Shown piece after piece: positions 25,799 through 32,996 of a stretch of 64,000 bases of DNA. The notes below the pieces were generated by a model. The model saw only the letters and a program-made list of their open reading frames with translations, did no database searches and had not been told where the DNA came from. The position numbers and the translations under genes are program-made. Within the stretch, counting starts at the first letter, position 1, and each line of letters starts with the position of its first letter. The stretch is from NCBI RefSeq assembly GCF_017349075.1, contig NZ_JAFMOF010000002.1:1426001-1490000 (forward strand). Reading direction: 5' to 3'. This DNA comes from Streptomyces triculaminicus. Its GTDB lineage: Bacteria; Actinomycetota; Actinomycetes; Streptomycetales; Streptomycetaceae.

Positions 25799-25981
25799 CT
25801 ACTGCGGGAGGTGCGGCAACTGCGGGGTCGCGCACGACGACGAACCGCAGGAACAGGAGCTGCCGCCGTTGGAGGCGCCGCCCTCGGGGAGCGCGATCGT
25901 GTCGCGCATCGAGGTGACGGTGAGCTCACCGAGGTCGAGGTCCTCGAGCTCGAAGCCGAGGGCGCCCGTGGTGTCGGACAT
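25799..25981 (-). CDS. second thiopeptide precursor, divergent core
   Basis: 60 aa. Leader of 36 residues containing DLGELTVTSMRDTIALPEGG, almost the same as in the neighbouring precursor, then the predicted core beginning after GGA: SNGGSSCSCGSSSCATPQ and a short tail LPHLPQ. It has seven serines and three cysteines in the core and no Trp2. If the pyridine joins Ser1 with the Ser before CysAla, as in lactazole, that partner is Ser13 rather than Ser12, so the ring grows by one residue. AGGGAGA precedes the ATG. Sits between the first precursor and lazB. Confidence 0.9.
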   Translation of the reverse strand: MSDTTGALGFELEDLDLGELTVTSMRDTIALPEGGASNGGSSCSCGSSSCATPQLPHLPQ

Positions 25982-26063
25982 GGGGTTCTCCCTTGCCGGT
26001 CTGCTGACGGACGAGTGAGGGACGGACGGCGTCCGGTGGACGCCGTCCGTGGTGTGACCGAGG

Positions 26064-26258
26064 TCAGCCCAGGTCGGGCATACCGGTCTCGAGCTGCGGG
26101 TGTGCGCAGGACGAGGAGGCCTGGCAGGAGCAGGAACCCCACGACGCGCCGCCCTCGGGAAGCGCGGCGGTGTCGCGCATCGAGGTGACGGTGAGCTCGC
26201 TGAGGTCCAGCTCCAGGTCCTGGAGGGCGAAGTCGGTGTTACGGGCCAGGTCGGACAT
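26064..26258 (-). CDS. lazA: lactazole-like thiopeptide precursor (LazA)
   Basis: 64 aa. Leader of 38 residues (LQDLELDLSELTVTSMRDT, ALPEGGA) followed by the predicted core SWGSCSCQASSSCA then HPQLETGMPDLG. As I remember lactazole's LazA core, the first 14 residues are identical; position 15 is His instead of Gln, and the tail is longer. By analogy Ser1 and Ser12 form the pyridine, the three cysteines become thiazoles and Ser11 an oxazole. AAGGGGAT precedes the ATG. First gene of the operon; the ~560-bp region upstream is shared with the AraC-type regulator. Confidence 0.95.
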   Translation of the reverse strand: MSDLARNTDFALQDLELDLSELTVTSMRDTAALPEGGASWGSCSCQASSSCAHPQLETGMPDLG

Positions 26259-26479
26259 GCTTATCCCCTTGATGTGGAGGCGAAGGCCGAAAAGTGCACT
26301 GAATGGATGTGCTGAATGGAACCTGGCGGTCCGCCGAGAGTGCGTCACATGGCCCGAAGTCATGCCAGTGATGCCCGGTGACCGAAAGTGATCACAACGT
26401 TGCGGGCATGACTATAGGGCTGTCACCAGGCGGATTGTGTTGGATCATTTCGTGATTGGCCGGAACATTGCGTTGGCTT

Positions 26480-26500
26480 ATTTGCGATGGGTACGCAAAT
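26480..26500. promoter_or_regulatory. inverted repeat ATTTGCG-N7-CGCAAAT
   Basis: Perfect 7-bp arms with a 7-nt spacer in the AT-rich part of the region between lazA and the AraC-type gene. Candidate regulator-binding site or -10/-35 neighbourhood element; no direct proof. Confidence 0.45.
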
Positions 26501-26625
26501 CCGGCTGCCCGTACGGGAGTTGGCTCTGAAGAGCCTTGCGGGGCCGTCCCCGGCGGCCGGGCGCCGGCCGGGCCCTTCCGCGAGCCGGCCGGGGCGCAAG
26601 GCCGTGACGCACGTCCTGCCGGCCG

Positions 26626-26661
26626 CGCGTTGGTGCCGCCCCCCGAAGCGGCACCAACGCG
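26626..26661. promoter_or_regulatory. 13-bp perfect hairpin upstream of AraC-type gene
   Basis: CGCGTTGGTGCCG (26626-26638) and CGGCACCAACGCG (26649-26661) with a 10-nt loop. It lies 158 nt upstream of the regulator start. It could terminate transcription or act in the regulator's leader; no T-tract follows. Confidence 0.5.
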
Positions 26662-26818
26662 TCCCCCGTGGTGTGCGCTACCGATCCTGTCCGAGCGGAC
26701 CGGGGGCGTCGTTGGCTTCCAGCGCATGCTTCTTGGCGTGGAACGCACTGTCGGCCCCTGATGCCCCTGCACTTTGCTAACTGTCTTGAATCAGCATTGG
26801 CGACATCCGGGAGCAGGG

Positions 26819-27868
26819 ATGCATTCAATAGTCATCGACACCGTCGAGTTCCCCGTGAACGAACGGCCCGAGGCGTGGGCCGAGACCATGGCGCTGGCGC
26901 AGGTGACCCAGCGCGTCAAGTTCCTCGAGACGGCGACCTTCGGGGCCCGGATAGAAATGATGCCGCTGGGCGTCGGGCAGGTGTCCGAGCTCTCCTACGC
27001 ATCGGTGATCGCACAGCGGACACCCAGGCTCATCAGGCAGTCCGACCCGGAGATGTACCACGTCGCCGTCGTCACGGCCGGAGAGATAGGCATCGAGCAG
27101 TACCGGCAGAGTTGCCTGCTCAAGCGCGGCGACATGGGCTTCTTCGACAGCTCCCGGTCATTCGACACGTTCGCCGGCGACACCCCGGGGAAAACGCTCC
27201 TCTTCCAGTTCCCCAAAAAGCTCCTGCGGCTTCCGCACGAACGGTTCACCCGCCTGTGCGGGCTCTCCTTGCCGTGGACCGAGGGCGTCGGCCGTCTTTT
27301 CGGTCAGTACCTGGTGGGAATGGCGGAGGAATACGTCCATTGCACACCGCAGGACGTCACCCGCCTGGGCGGCACCGCGCTCGACCTGCTGTCGGCCGTG
27401 CTGGCGCACCACTTCGAGCGCGACGCCGCCCTCCCCGACATGTCCGCCGCGCCCGGCGAGGCCGGCCGGAACGTAATGTTCCTGCGGATCAGCGCCTTCA
27501 TCGTCGAGCATCTGCGGGATCCCGCCCTGGGCCCCGAGGCCATCGCCTCGGCCCACCGCATCTCCCTGCGCTATCTGCACCGCATCTTCCAGGAGAACGG
27601 CACGACGCCCCGGGCCTTCATCAGGCAGCAACGGCTGGACCGCTGCCGCGGGGACCTGGCCAACCCCGCCCTCGCGCACCTCACCATCCACACCATCGCA
27701 GCTCGCTGGGGCTATCCCCAGCCCGACGGCTTCTCCCGCGCCTTCCGTACCGCCACGGGAATGTCCCCCAGCGAATACCGCGCCGCCATGCGCGGTGCCG
27801 CTTCTCCCGACGCCGCCCGCCCCGGCGACGACGCGCCGGACCCCGGCGCGCACCCCGCCACGGGCTGA
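26819..27868 (+). CDS. AraC-family transcriptional regulator
   Basis: 349 aa. N-terminal AraC-binding-like domain of the type seen in Streptomyces regulators (FPVNERPEAWAETMALAQVT; FDSSRSFDTFAGDTPGKTL) and a C-terminal double HTH at ~245-345 (HRISLRYLHRIFQENGTTP, IAARWGYPQPDGFSRAFRTA). It has a disordered Ala/Pro/Asp tail. Start chosen at the ATG with GGGAGCAGGG. Divergent from the lactazole-type operon, so it is the obvious candidate for pathway-specific control, although laz as I recall it has no dedicated regulator. Confidence 0.88.
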   Translation: MHSIVIDTVEFPVNERPEAWAETMALAQVTQRVKFLETATFGARIEMMPLGVGQVSELSYASVIAQRTPRLIRQSDPEMYHVAVVTAGEIGIEQYRQSCLLKRGDMGFFDSSRSFDTFAGDTPGKTLLFQFPKKLLRLPHERFTRLCGLSLPWTEGVGRLFGQYLVGMAEEYVHCTPQDVTRLGGTALDLLSAVLAHHFERDAALPDMSAAPGEAGRNVMFLRISAFIVEHLRDPALGPEAIASAHRISLRYLHRIFQENGTTPRAFIRQQRLDRCRGDLANPALAHLTIHTIAARWGYPQPDGFSRAFRTATGMSPSEYRAAMRGAASPDAARPGDDAPDPGAHPATG

Positions 27869-27937
27869 CGCCCGGTCACGGGGACGCCGGGGCCCCGCCC
27901 GACTCGTCGTCCTGCGCCGGGCCTGCGACGCCGGGCC

Positions 27938-28903
27938 TCAGTCGAGGGCGACGAGGGTCTCCGCCGCCAGCTCGTGGAGGAAGGCGGGGCACACCCACGC
28001 GTCCAGGGGCTCGTCCTCGTGATCCTCCTCGTCCTCCGAGTCCCAGCCGTAGTCCTCGGAGATCTCGGCCCGGCCGCCCGGGCTGCGCAGGAGGTAGCCG
28101 ACCCGGCTCGTGTGGTCCGGATCGTCGGTGGAGGGATGCTCGCCGGGAGCGTGGGCGCACGGGTCGTCGTCGCCCAGCAACGCGACGGCGGCCTCGACCC
28201 CCTTGATCATCGCGTCCGGTACCGAGCGGTCCGTGATCCGCTCCGACGCCGCGTACCAGCAGGTCGCGTTCATGGTCACGAGGTAGCCGGCCAGCACCCC
28301 GCGGGTGGGGCGGGCGGGCAGGCTGCCGGCCTCGTCGATCAGGTCCTCGGCCGGATCGCCGTAGGGGTAGTCGTTCACGATGCCCGAGAACGTGCTGATG
28401 GCGCTGCGGTGGCCCTCCGGCGCTCCCACGGGGACGCGGCGGACGGTGAACGGGGCGATCACGTCCACCGCGAGCCGGGCCCACCCCGCGACGTTGCGGG
28501 GGCACAGTATCCGCTCGGCGTCGACGTCACCGTCGCCCGCCGCGAGCTCGCCGGTCAGCAGCCCGGTGTCGCCCTGCCAGATCTCGTCCTCCAGCGCGCG
28601 CATATCGGCCTCGTACGGGTGGTCGTCGTGCGGGCACGGCCGGTCCCCCAGCTCCTGCACCGCGGCGCGCAGGGCGTCGAGGGCGGTGCGCTCGGCCTCC
28701 CGCCCGGGACGCCAGGCGAGGTAGCCCGACATGGCCACCAGCCCGGCGACCCACACATGCGCCCGCTCGCCGCCCGGATCGGCGGCGAGCCTGCGGGCGC
28801 AGTCCAGGACGAGCGGGTCCGCTTCGTCCGCCGGGGAGGTGTCGCTGACGCGCCGCCAGGCTTCGGCGAGGCGGTCGGGGGTCGGTTCGGTCGTATTGAT
28901 CAT
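27938..28903 (-). CDS. hypothetical protein
   Basis: 321 aa, acidic, no signal or membrane segment. I do not recognise a domain. It is rich in Asp/Glu and has His/Asp clusters (CPHDDHPYEADMRALEDEIW, CAHAPGEHPSTDDPDHTS) that could bind metal. A hydrophobic helix GYLAWRPGREAERTALDALR and an RSAISTFSGIVNDYPYG block stand out. An acidic EDEEDHEDEP stretch precedes the C-terminus. It lies between the thiopeptide regulator (convergent) and the Nudix gene (same strand, 64 nt upstream), so it may belong to the end of the upstream operon. Confidence 0.7.
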   Translation of the reverse strand: MINTTEPTPDRLAEAWRRVSDTSPADEADPLVLDCARRLAADPGGERAHVWVAGLVAMSGYLAWRPGREAERTALDALRAAVQELGDRPCPHDDHPYEADMRALEDEIWQGDTGLLTGELAAGDGDVDAERILCPRNVAGWARLAVDVIAPFTVRRVPVGAPEGHRSAISTFSGIVNDYPYGDPAEDLIDEAGSLPARPTRGVLAGYLVTMNATCWYAASERITDRSVPDAMIKGVEAAVALLGDDDPCAHAPGEHPSTDDPDHTSRVGYLLRSPGGRAEISEDYGWDSEDEEDHEDEPLDAWVCPAFLHELAAETLVALD

Positions 28904-28967
28904 GACCTACAGGACACGGCCGGCCCCGGCGCGGTTCCCGGCGGCGGGCACGGCGCCCGGGCGGGCC

Positions 28968-29357
28968 TCATTCCCCCTGGCGGGGCCAGACCTGGTCCAG
29001 CACGGCCTGGGTCGCCCGGCTCGTGCGGGCCCGGTCGGCCGGCGACAGCCAGGCCACCTCGGCGATCTCGGCCCGGGGGGCCGGGGTGCCGCGGTAGTCG
29101 GCCGTGTAGCAGGTCATACGGACCTGCGTGCCGGCCGACGCCCCGTGGGCGGGGGCCTGGACGGTGAACGCCGGGGTGATCGTCTCGGGGAGGAGGTCGA
29201 CGCCGAGCTCCTCCCGGATCTCCCGGATCAGGGCCTGGTGGGCGCTTTCCCCCGGCTCGGGCTTGCCGCCCGGCAGGTAGTAGGCGTCCTTGCCCCGTGA
29301 ACGCGCGGCGAGGACCCGGCCGTTCTCCAGCCGGATCCACGCGACCTTCTCGATCAC
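28968..29357 (-). CDS. Nudix hydrolase
   Basis: 129 aa single-domain Nudix protein. The Nudix box is complete: GGKPEPGESAHQALIREI then REELGV, near residues 31-53, with the catalytic REIREE. It hydrolyses nucleoside-diphosphate-linked substrates; the exact one is not visible. Its GTG overlaps the upp stop by 4 nt, so it is translated with the C-nucleoside operon. Sanitation of toxic C-nucleoside phosphates is an attractive inference; ordinary NTP housekeeping is the alternative. Confidence 0.88.
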   Translation of the reverse strand: MIEKVAWIRLENGRVLAARSRGKDAYYLPGGKPEPGESAHQALIREIREELGVDLLPETITPAFTVQAPAHGASAGTQVRMTCYTADYRGTPAPRAEIAEVAWLSPADRARTSRATQAVLDQVWPRQGE

Positions 29358-30124
29358 CGCAGGCCGATGTCGGTGCCGAAGTACCGGTCGCCGAAGTCGC
29401 CGATGCCGGGAATCATGTACGCGTTCTCGTTGAGCCGTTCCTCGATGGAGGAGGTCACGATGCGCACCTTCGGGAAGCGCCGGCAGACGGCGTCGATGCC
29501 CTCGGGAACGGTGATCAGGTTGACGAAGACGATGTTCTCCTCGGCGACGCCCTTGTCGAGGAGGAGGCGGATCGTGGCGACCGCCGTGCCGCCGGTGGCG
29601 AGCATCGGCTCCATCAGGAGGACGTGTCCCTCGGTGATGTCGGCCGGGAGCGAGGTGTAGTAGAGGTGGGGCTGCTTGGTCTCCTTGTCCCGCTGCATGA
29701 GGATCTTGCCGATGCGGACGTCCGGGAGGACGGCGCGCAGCTCGCCCTCCATGCTCTCGCCGGCCCGCACCACGGACACGCCGCAGACGGGGGAGGCCGG
29801 GCGCAGGCCCTCGTACGTCGCCCCGACGGGGGTGGTGACGTCGTGCCGCTCGTACGGCAGGAGGTCGAGTCCCGCTTTGATCAGCATGCGGATGACGAGG
29901 TCGGAGGCGTGGAGGAACGCGTCGCGGCGTGCCCCGCGGTCCCGCATGACGGTGTGCAGGGCCCGCAGCCGCGGGGTCTGGGGCAGCAGGTGGACACTGC
30001 TGCCGAGGTAGGCGTCGATGTCGAAGGACGACGCGTCGAAGGACGGCTGGTCGGTCGACGGCTCGTCGGTGGACGGCTGGTCGGTCGACGGCTCGTCGGT
30101 GGACGGCTGTGCGATGGTCGGCAT
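29354..30124 (-). CDS. upp: uracil phosphoribosyltransferase, eukaryote-like
   Basis: 256 aa. Makes UMP from uracil and PRPP. Family blocks: GVSVVRAGESMEGELRAVLP, RIGKILMQRDKETKQPHLYY, PMLATGGTAVATIRLLLDKG (PRPP site) and the C-terminal IPGIGDFGDRYFGTD. The ending GDFGDRYFGTD is the form I associate with plant and animal UPRTs; typical bacterial Upp ends GDAGDRxFGT. The first ~27 residues are a repeat of PSTDE/PSTDQ encoded by a 30-nt tandem repeat. In the minimycin cluster such an enzyme (MinD) protects the producer by raising UMP. Confidence 0.9.
   Translation of the reverse strand: MPTIAQPSTDEPSTDQPSTDEPSTDQPSFDASSFDIDAYLGSSVHLLPQTPRLRALHTVMRDRGARRDAFLHASDLVIRMLIKAGLDLLPYERHDVTTPVGATYEGLRPASPVCGVSVVRAGESMEGELRAVLPDVRIGKILMQRDKETKQPHLYYTSLPADITEGHVLLMEPMLATGGTAVATIRLLLDKGVAEENIVFVNLITVPEGIDAVCRRFPKVRIVTSSIEERLNENAYMIPGIGDFGDRYFGTDIGLR
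30041..30108. repeat. 30-nt tandem repeat, 2.3 copies, in upp 5' end
   Basis: Two identical 30-nt units (30041-30070 and 30071-30100) plus 8 nt of a third. They encode the repeated PSTDxPSTDx N-terminus of the phosphoribosyltransferase. Each 30-nt unit is itself built of two similar 15-nt halves. Unit number may vary between strains. Confidence 0.9.
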
Positions 30125-30165
30125 GGAGGCCGGTCTCCCAAGGCTCGAGGGGTCTGCGCGAAGAG

Positions 30166-31401
30166 TCACTCGGTGGGCGGTTCTTCGAAGGACGGCGGCA
30201 GGGCGGGCGTGGCCGTGAACTGCGCGGCCGCGTGGCGGTAGACGGACCTGCCCGAGGTCCGCTCCCACAGCAGCCGCATGACGTACACGAGCTTGGAGTT
30301 GTGCTCCTCCTCCTCTTCGAAGGAACGGGCGACCGTCAGCCGCCAGTCGGCGGCCCAGACGTCGCGGTCGCCCGCGTCGACCGCCTCGCCGAACGCGGAG
30401 TGCAGGGCCTTGAGCTTGCTCTCCCCGGGGAAGTCCGCGAGGGCGAAGACCACGCCGAGCATGCCGGTCCAGAAGCAGGTGACGGCGTACCGCCGCAGGT
30501 CCTCGGGCAGCCGGTCGGCGATCTGCTCCATCGCGTGCAGCGACGTGAGCAGATGCAGCAGGACGAAGTCGCCCGGCCGGGAGAGGTACAGCAGGGTCAC
30601 CGCGTAGTACAGCTGCTCCCAGCTGGTGGCCACGGGCTGCCCGGCGATCCATGCCGGGATGTCGTCGATCAGCGGGTGCCCTTCGGCGAGCATCCTGGCG
30701 TTGCGGTACTGAAGCCCCGACCGGGCGAGTTCGGGGTGGATGCCGGCGGGCAGCTCCCCGTCGGGGACGGTGCCGATCTCCCGCGCCCAGTCGCGCAGCG
30801 CGTCGCGGTCGTCGTCCCAGGCGCCCGCGACGCGGAACAGGGAGTCCAGGGGCGAGGCGTCCGCCGGGCCGTCGGCGGGCGCGGAGACCCGCTCGGGGTG
30901 GCAGGAGACGTACGAGAACACCATGTACGCCAGTCCCTCGATGGTCATCCACCGGTTGCCCGCGTCCAGCGCCCACCCCAGGTGGATGGTGGCGTGGGTG
31001 AAGGCTCCGACCCAGCCGGGCAGCAGCGTCGGGACGTAGCGCCGCAGCACTTCGTCCATGCCCAGCTCGCGTTCCTGGCGGTCGAAGAACTCGCAGAGGG
31101 CGGTGAAGTCGGTGCGCCGGCCGAGGTAGTCCTTCCAGTTGTCCTCCGTGACCAGCGACCTGGCCGGCCTGGCGGGCTCCAGGCCGTAGCCGTAGGTGGT
31201 CAGGGTCGCGTAGCCGTCGTAGTAGGCCTTGATGCGCTCCGGGGCCGCTCCGAGACGGGCCAGGGCGACCACGGCGTGCTTGACGTGGTTGCTGAGGTGG
31301 CCGTTGAACTCGATGTGGTGGCTCCGGTCGTCCAGCAACTGCTCGACGAGGGGCGAGTGGTGCACGTTCGAGGTCGCTTTCGAGGTCACTTCCGGGTTCA
31401 C
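30166..31401 (-). CDS. questin-oxidase-like (DUF4243) protein
   Basis: 411 aa. The N-terminal block HIEFNGHLSNHVKHAVVALA, followed by RLGAAPERIKAYYDGYATLT, matches the questin oxidase/DUF4243 family (fungal GedK and AflY are the known members). Many conserved His residues (HHIEFNGH, AFTHATIHLGWALD) fit a metal site. As I recall, oxazinomycin biosynthesis uses an unusual mononuclear iron oxygenase (OzmD) to build the oxazine ring; this protein is the candidate for that step. GTG overlaps the upstream transporter stop (GTGA). Confidence 0.85.
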   Translation of the reverse strand: MNPEVTSKATSNVHHSPLVEQLLDDRSHHIEFNGHLSNHVKHAVVALARLGAAPERIKAYYDGYATLTTYGYGLEPARPARSLVTEDNWKDYLGRRTDFTALCEFFDRQERELGMDEVLRRYVPTLLPGWVGAFTHATIHLGWALDAGNRWMTIEGLAYMVFSYVSCHPERVSAPADGPADASPLDSLFRVAGAWDDDRDALRDWAREIGTVPDGELPAGIHPELARSGLQYRNARMLAEGHPLIDDIPAWIAGQPVATSWEQLYYAVTLLYLSRPGDFVLLHLLTSLHAMEQIADRLPEDLRRYAVTCFWTGMLGVVFALADFPGESKLKALHSAFGEAVDAGDRDVWAADWRLTVARSFEEEEEHNSKLVYVMRLLWERTSGRSVYRHAAAQFTATPALPPSFEEPPTE

Positions 31402-31838
31402 TTCCGGTCTTCCTTCCGGCCACGGGTCTGCGACAGGTAGATGCCGAGGAGCACGACCGCGACCCCCAGGCACCGCAGCCCGGTGGGGGACTCGCCCCCG
31501 GCCTGCCAGTCGGTGAGGACGGCCGCGATCATCTGGCCGCTGATCACCAGCAGCGCGGCCTGCATCGCCCCGAGCCGGGGGAACACATAGCTGTTGACCG
31601 CCACGAACAGGGCGCCGAAGAAGCCGCCCAGGTACGCGGCCCAGGGGACGGAGGCCCCCCATTCCCACTGGCCGAGCACGACCAGGGCCACGCTGAGGAA
31701 GACGAATCCCACGACGTGGTTCCACAGGGACGCCTTGAAGGGGCCGATCGCGGAGCTGAGCCGGCCGTTGAGGGCGCGGCTGGTGCCGATCACGGCGCCG
31801 TTGAGGAACGCGAGAAACACATAGAGGAGCACGGTCAC
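31398..31838 (-). CDS. YdcZ-type DMT half-transporter, copy 2
   Basis: 146 aa, five hydrophobic segments: LLYVFLAFLNGAVIG, SLWNHVVGFVFLSVALVVLG, YLGGFFGALFVAVNSYVFPR, AALLVISGQMIAAVLTDW, RCLGVAVVLLGIYLS. Matches the YdcZ/DUF606 branch of the drug/metabolite transporter superfamily, in which two half-size genes often sit in tandem. The GTG at 31838 overlaps the stop of the first copy (GTGA). Probably exports the nucleoside or its precursor as a heterodimer; minimycin clusters carry a transporter gene (minT) at this logical position. Confidence 0.85.
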   Translation of the reverse strand: MTVLLYVFLAFLNGAVIGTSRALNGRLSSAIGPFKASLWNHVVGFVFLSVALVVLGQWEWGASVPWAAYLGGFFGALFVAVNSYVFPRLGAMQAALLVISGQMIAAVLTDWQAGGESPTGLRCLGVAVVLLGIYLSQTRGRKEDRK

Positions 31839-32314
31839 GACCCGCCGAAGATGATGAGGGCACTGCCAGCGAGCACGCACAGCGCCACGAGGCCGTCCAT
31901 GGGCACGATCCGCCGCTTCGGGCTGTCGAAGAGCCCGAAGTGGTCGGAGACGAGCCCGAAGACGATCTGGCCCACGAGCATCATCGCGATCGTGCCCGAC
32001 AGCGAGAGGCTTCCGTTCACCGTGACGGCGGCCAGAATGACGGTGCAGGCGCCGGGGATGCCGCCGAGGTAGACCCAGCGGGGCACCTGTACCGGCGCGC
32101 TCTTCTCCTCCCCGTCCGCGCGCCGCCGCCGGGACAGCCGGGCACCGGTCAGCAGGACGAGGAGGAGCGCCACCACCGCGCCCAGGCCGTGCGCCGTCCA
32201 GGAGGCGAAGGTGGGTGTGGTGTGCTCGGCCAGCAGGCTGTTGTAGTGGATCATGAGGGCGAGCAGGGCACCGGCCGCGATGCCCAGGACCCAGTCGGTG
32301 GAACGTCCGAACAC
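31835..32314 (-). CDS. YdcZ-type DMT half-transporter, copy 1
   Basis: 159 aa, four to five membrane helices: WVLGIAAGALLALMIHYNSL, LGAVVALLLVLLTGARL, RWVYLGGIPGACTVILAAVT, AMMLVGQIVFGLVSDHFG, LVALCVLAGSALIIFGG. Same YdcZ/DUF606 family as the next gene but clearly diverged, with an Arg/Glu cytosolic loop (RRRRADGEEKSAP). Ten nt downstream of the HAD phosphatase gene. Forms, with the next gene, the only export system in the cluster. Confidence 0.85.
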   Translation of the reverse strand: MFGRSTDWVLGIAAGALLALMIHYNSLLAEHTTPTFASWTAHGLGAVVALLLVLLTGARLSRRRRADGEEKSAPVQVPRWVYLGGIPGACTVILAAVTVNGSLSLSGTIAMMLVGQIVFGLVSDHFGLFDSPKRRIVPMDGLVALCVLAGSALIIFGGS

Positions 32315-32324
32315 GGTCGCCGCC

Positions 32325-32996
32325 CTAGTCGCGCACGGAGGCGGTGGTGATGCGGTCGAGGACGTCGTCGAAGGTGTCGACCAGCCAGGTCGGCTCCGCC
32401 GAACGCAGCTCCTCCACGCCGTGCACGCCGTAGGTCACACCGATCGACCGCATGCCGCAGGCCCGGGCCATCAGCAGGTCGTGGGTGGTGTCCCCGACCA
32501 TCACGGCACGCTCGCCGTCCATGCCCAGTTCGCGCAGGATCACCTGCCCCGACTCGGGGTGCGGCTTGGGGTGGGCGACCTGGTCGGCGCCCACCACCAT
32601 GCGGAAGTGGTGCTTGAGACCCGCCGAGGTGAGCAGCGCGTCGGCGCTCGCGGAGAACTTGCTGGTGGCCACGGCCAGGATCACGCCGTCGTCCTCCAGG
32701 GCGGCGAGGCCCTGCGCCACGCCGGGGAAGAGGAGGTCCGCCGCCTTCGGCAGGACGATCTCGCGGAAGGCGGACAGGTACTGCCGTACGCCCTCGGCGA
32801 CGCGCGGGTCGTCGTCCGCGACGCCCATGAGCGAACCGAAGGCCCGCTCCAGCGGAAGGCCGATGGTGGCCCGTATCTCCTCGGGGCGGGGGGCCTCGAG
32901 GCCCATGGTGGCGAAGGCCGCGGTGAACGTCTCGACGATTCCGCGCGGTGTGTCGACGAGCGTGCCGTCGAGGTCGAAGACCGCCAGGGTGCTCAT
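32325..32996 (-). CDS. HAD-family phosphatase (IndB/pseudouridine-phosphatase-like)
   Basis: 223 aa haloacid-dehalogenase phosphatase with C1 cap. Nucleophile motif [14 protein letters not shown], motif [12 protein letters not shown], Lys in AHPKPHPES, and motif [18 protein letters not shown]. Expected to dephosphorylate the C-nucleoside 5'-phosphate made by the PsuG partner; in minimycin the phosphatase domain MinC-N does this and contributes to self-resistance. Here phosphatase and PsuG are separate genes, coupled by an ATGA overlap. Confidence 0.9.
   Translation of the reverse strand: MSTLAVFDLDGTLVDTPRGIVETFTAAFATMGLEAPRPEEIRATIGLPLERAFGSLMGVADDDPRVAEGVRQYLSAFREIVLPKAADLLFPGVAQGLAALEDDGVILAVATSKFSASADALLTSAGLKHHFRMVVGADQVAHPKPHPESGQVILRELGMDGERAVMVGDTTHDLLMARACGMRSIGVTYGVHGVEELRSAEPTWLVDTFDDVLDRITTASVRD

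Larger units (their letters stand above)
16352..26258 (-). other. lactazole-type thiopeptide biosynthetic cluster, two precursors
   Basis: Seven genes on one strand: two precursor peptides followed by lazB, lazC, lazD, lazE and lazF homologues. lazB-C-D-E are joined by ATGA overlaps. The order and the two diagnostic fusions (RRE-containing LazD; elimination plus dehydrogenase LazF) are those of the lactazole cluster as I recall it from Streptomyces lactacystinaeus. No exporter, protease or immunity gene is present, which is also true of laz. The extra precursor is the main difference. Confidence 0.92.
26259..26818. promoter_or_regulatory. divergent promoter region, lazA / AraC-type gene
   Basis: 560 bp without a supported gene. 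The lazA-proximal part (26370-26500) is AT-richer than the surroundings and should hold the precursor promoter. Two hairpins are listed separately. The right side ends with GGGAGCAGGG, the ribosome site of the regulator. Confidence 0.6.

Noticed and set aside
30041..30108. CRISPR-like 30-nt repeats
   Set aside because: Repeats are directly adjacent without spacers and are in frame inside upp, encoding PSTDE/PSTDQ.
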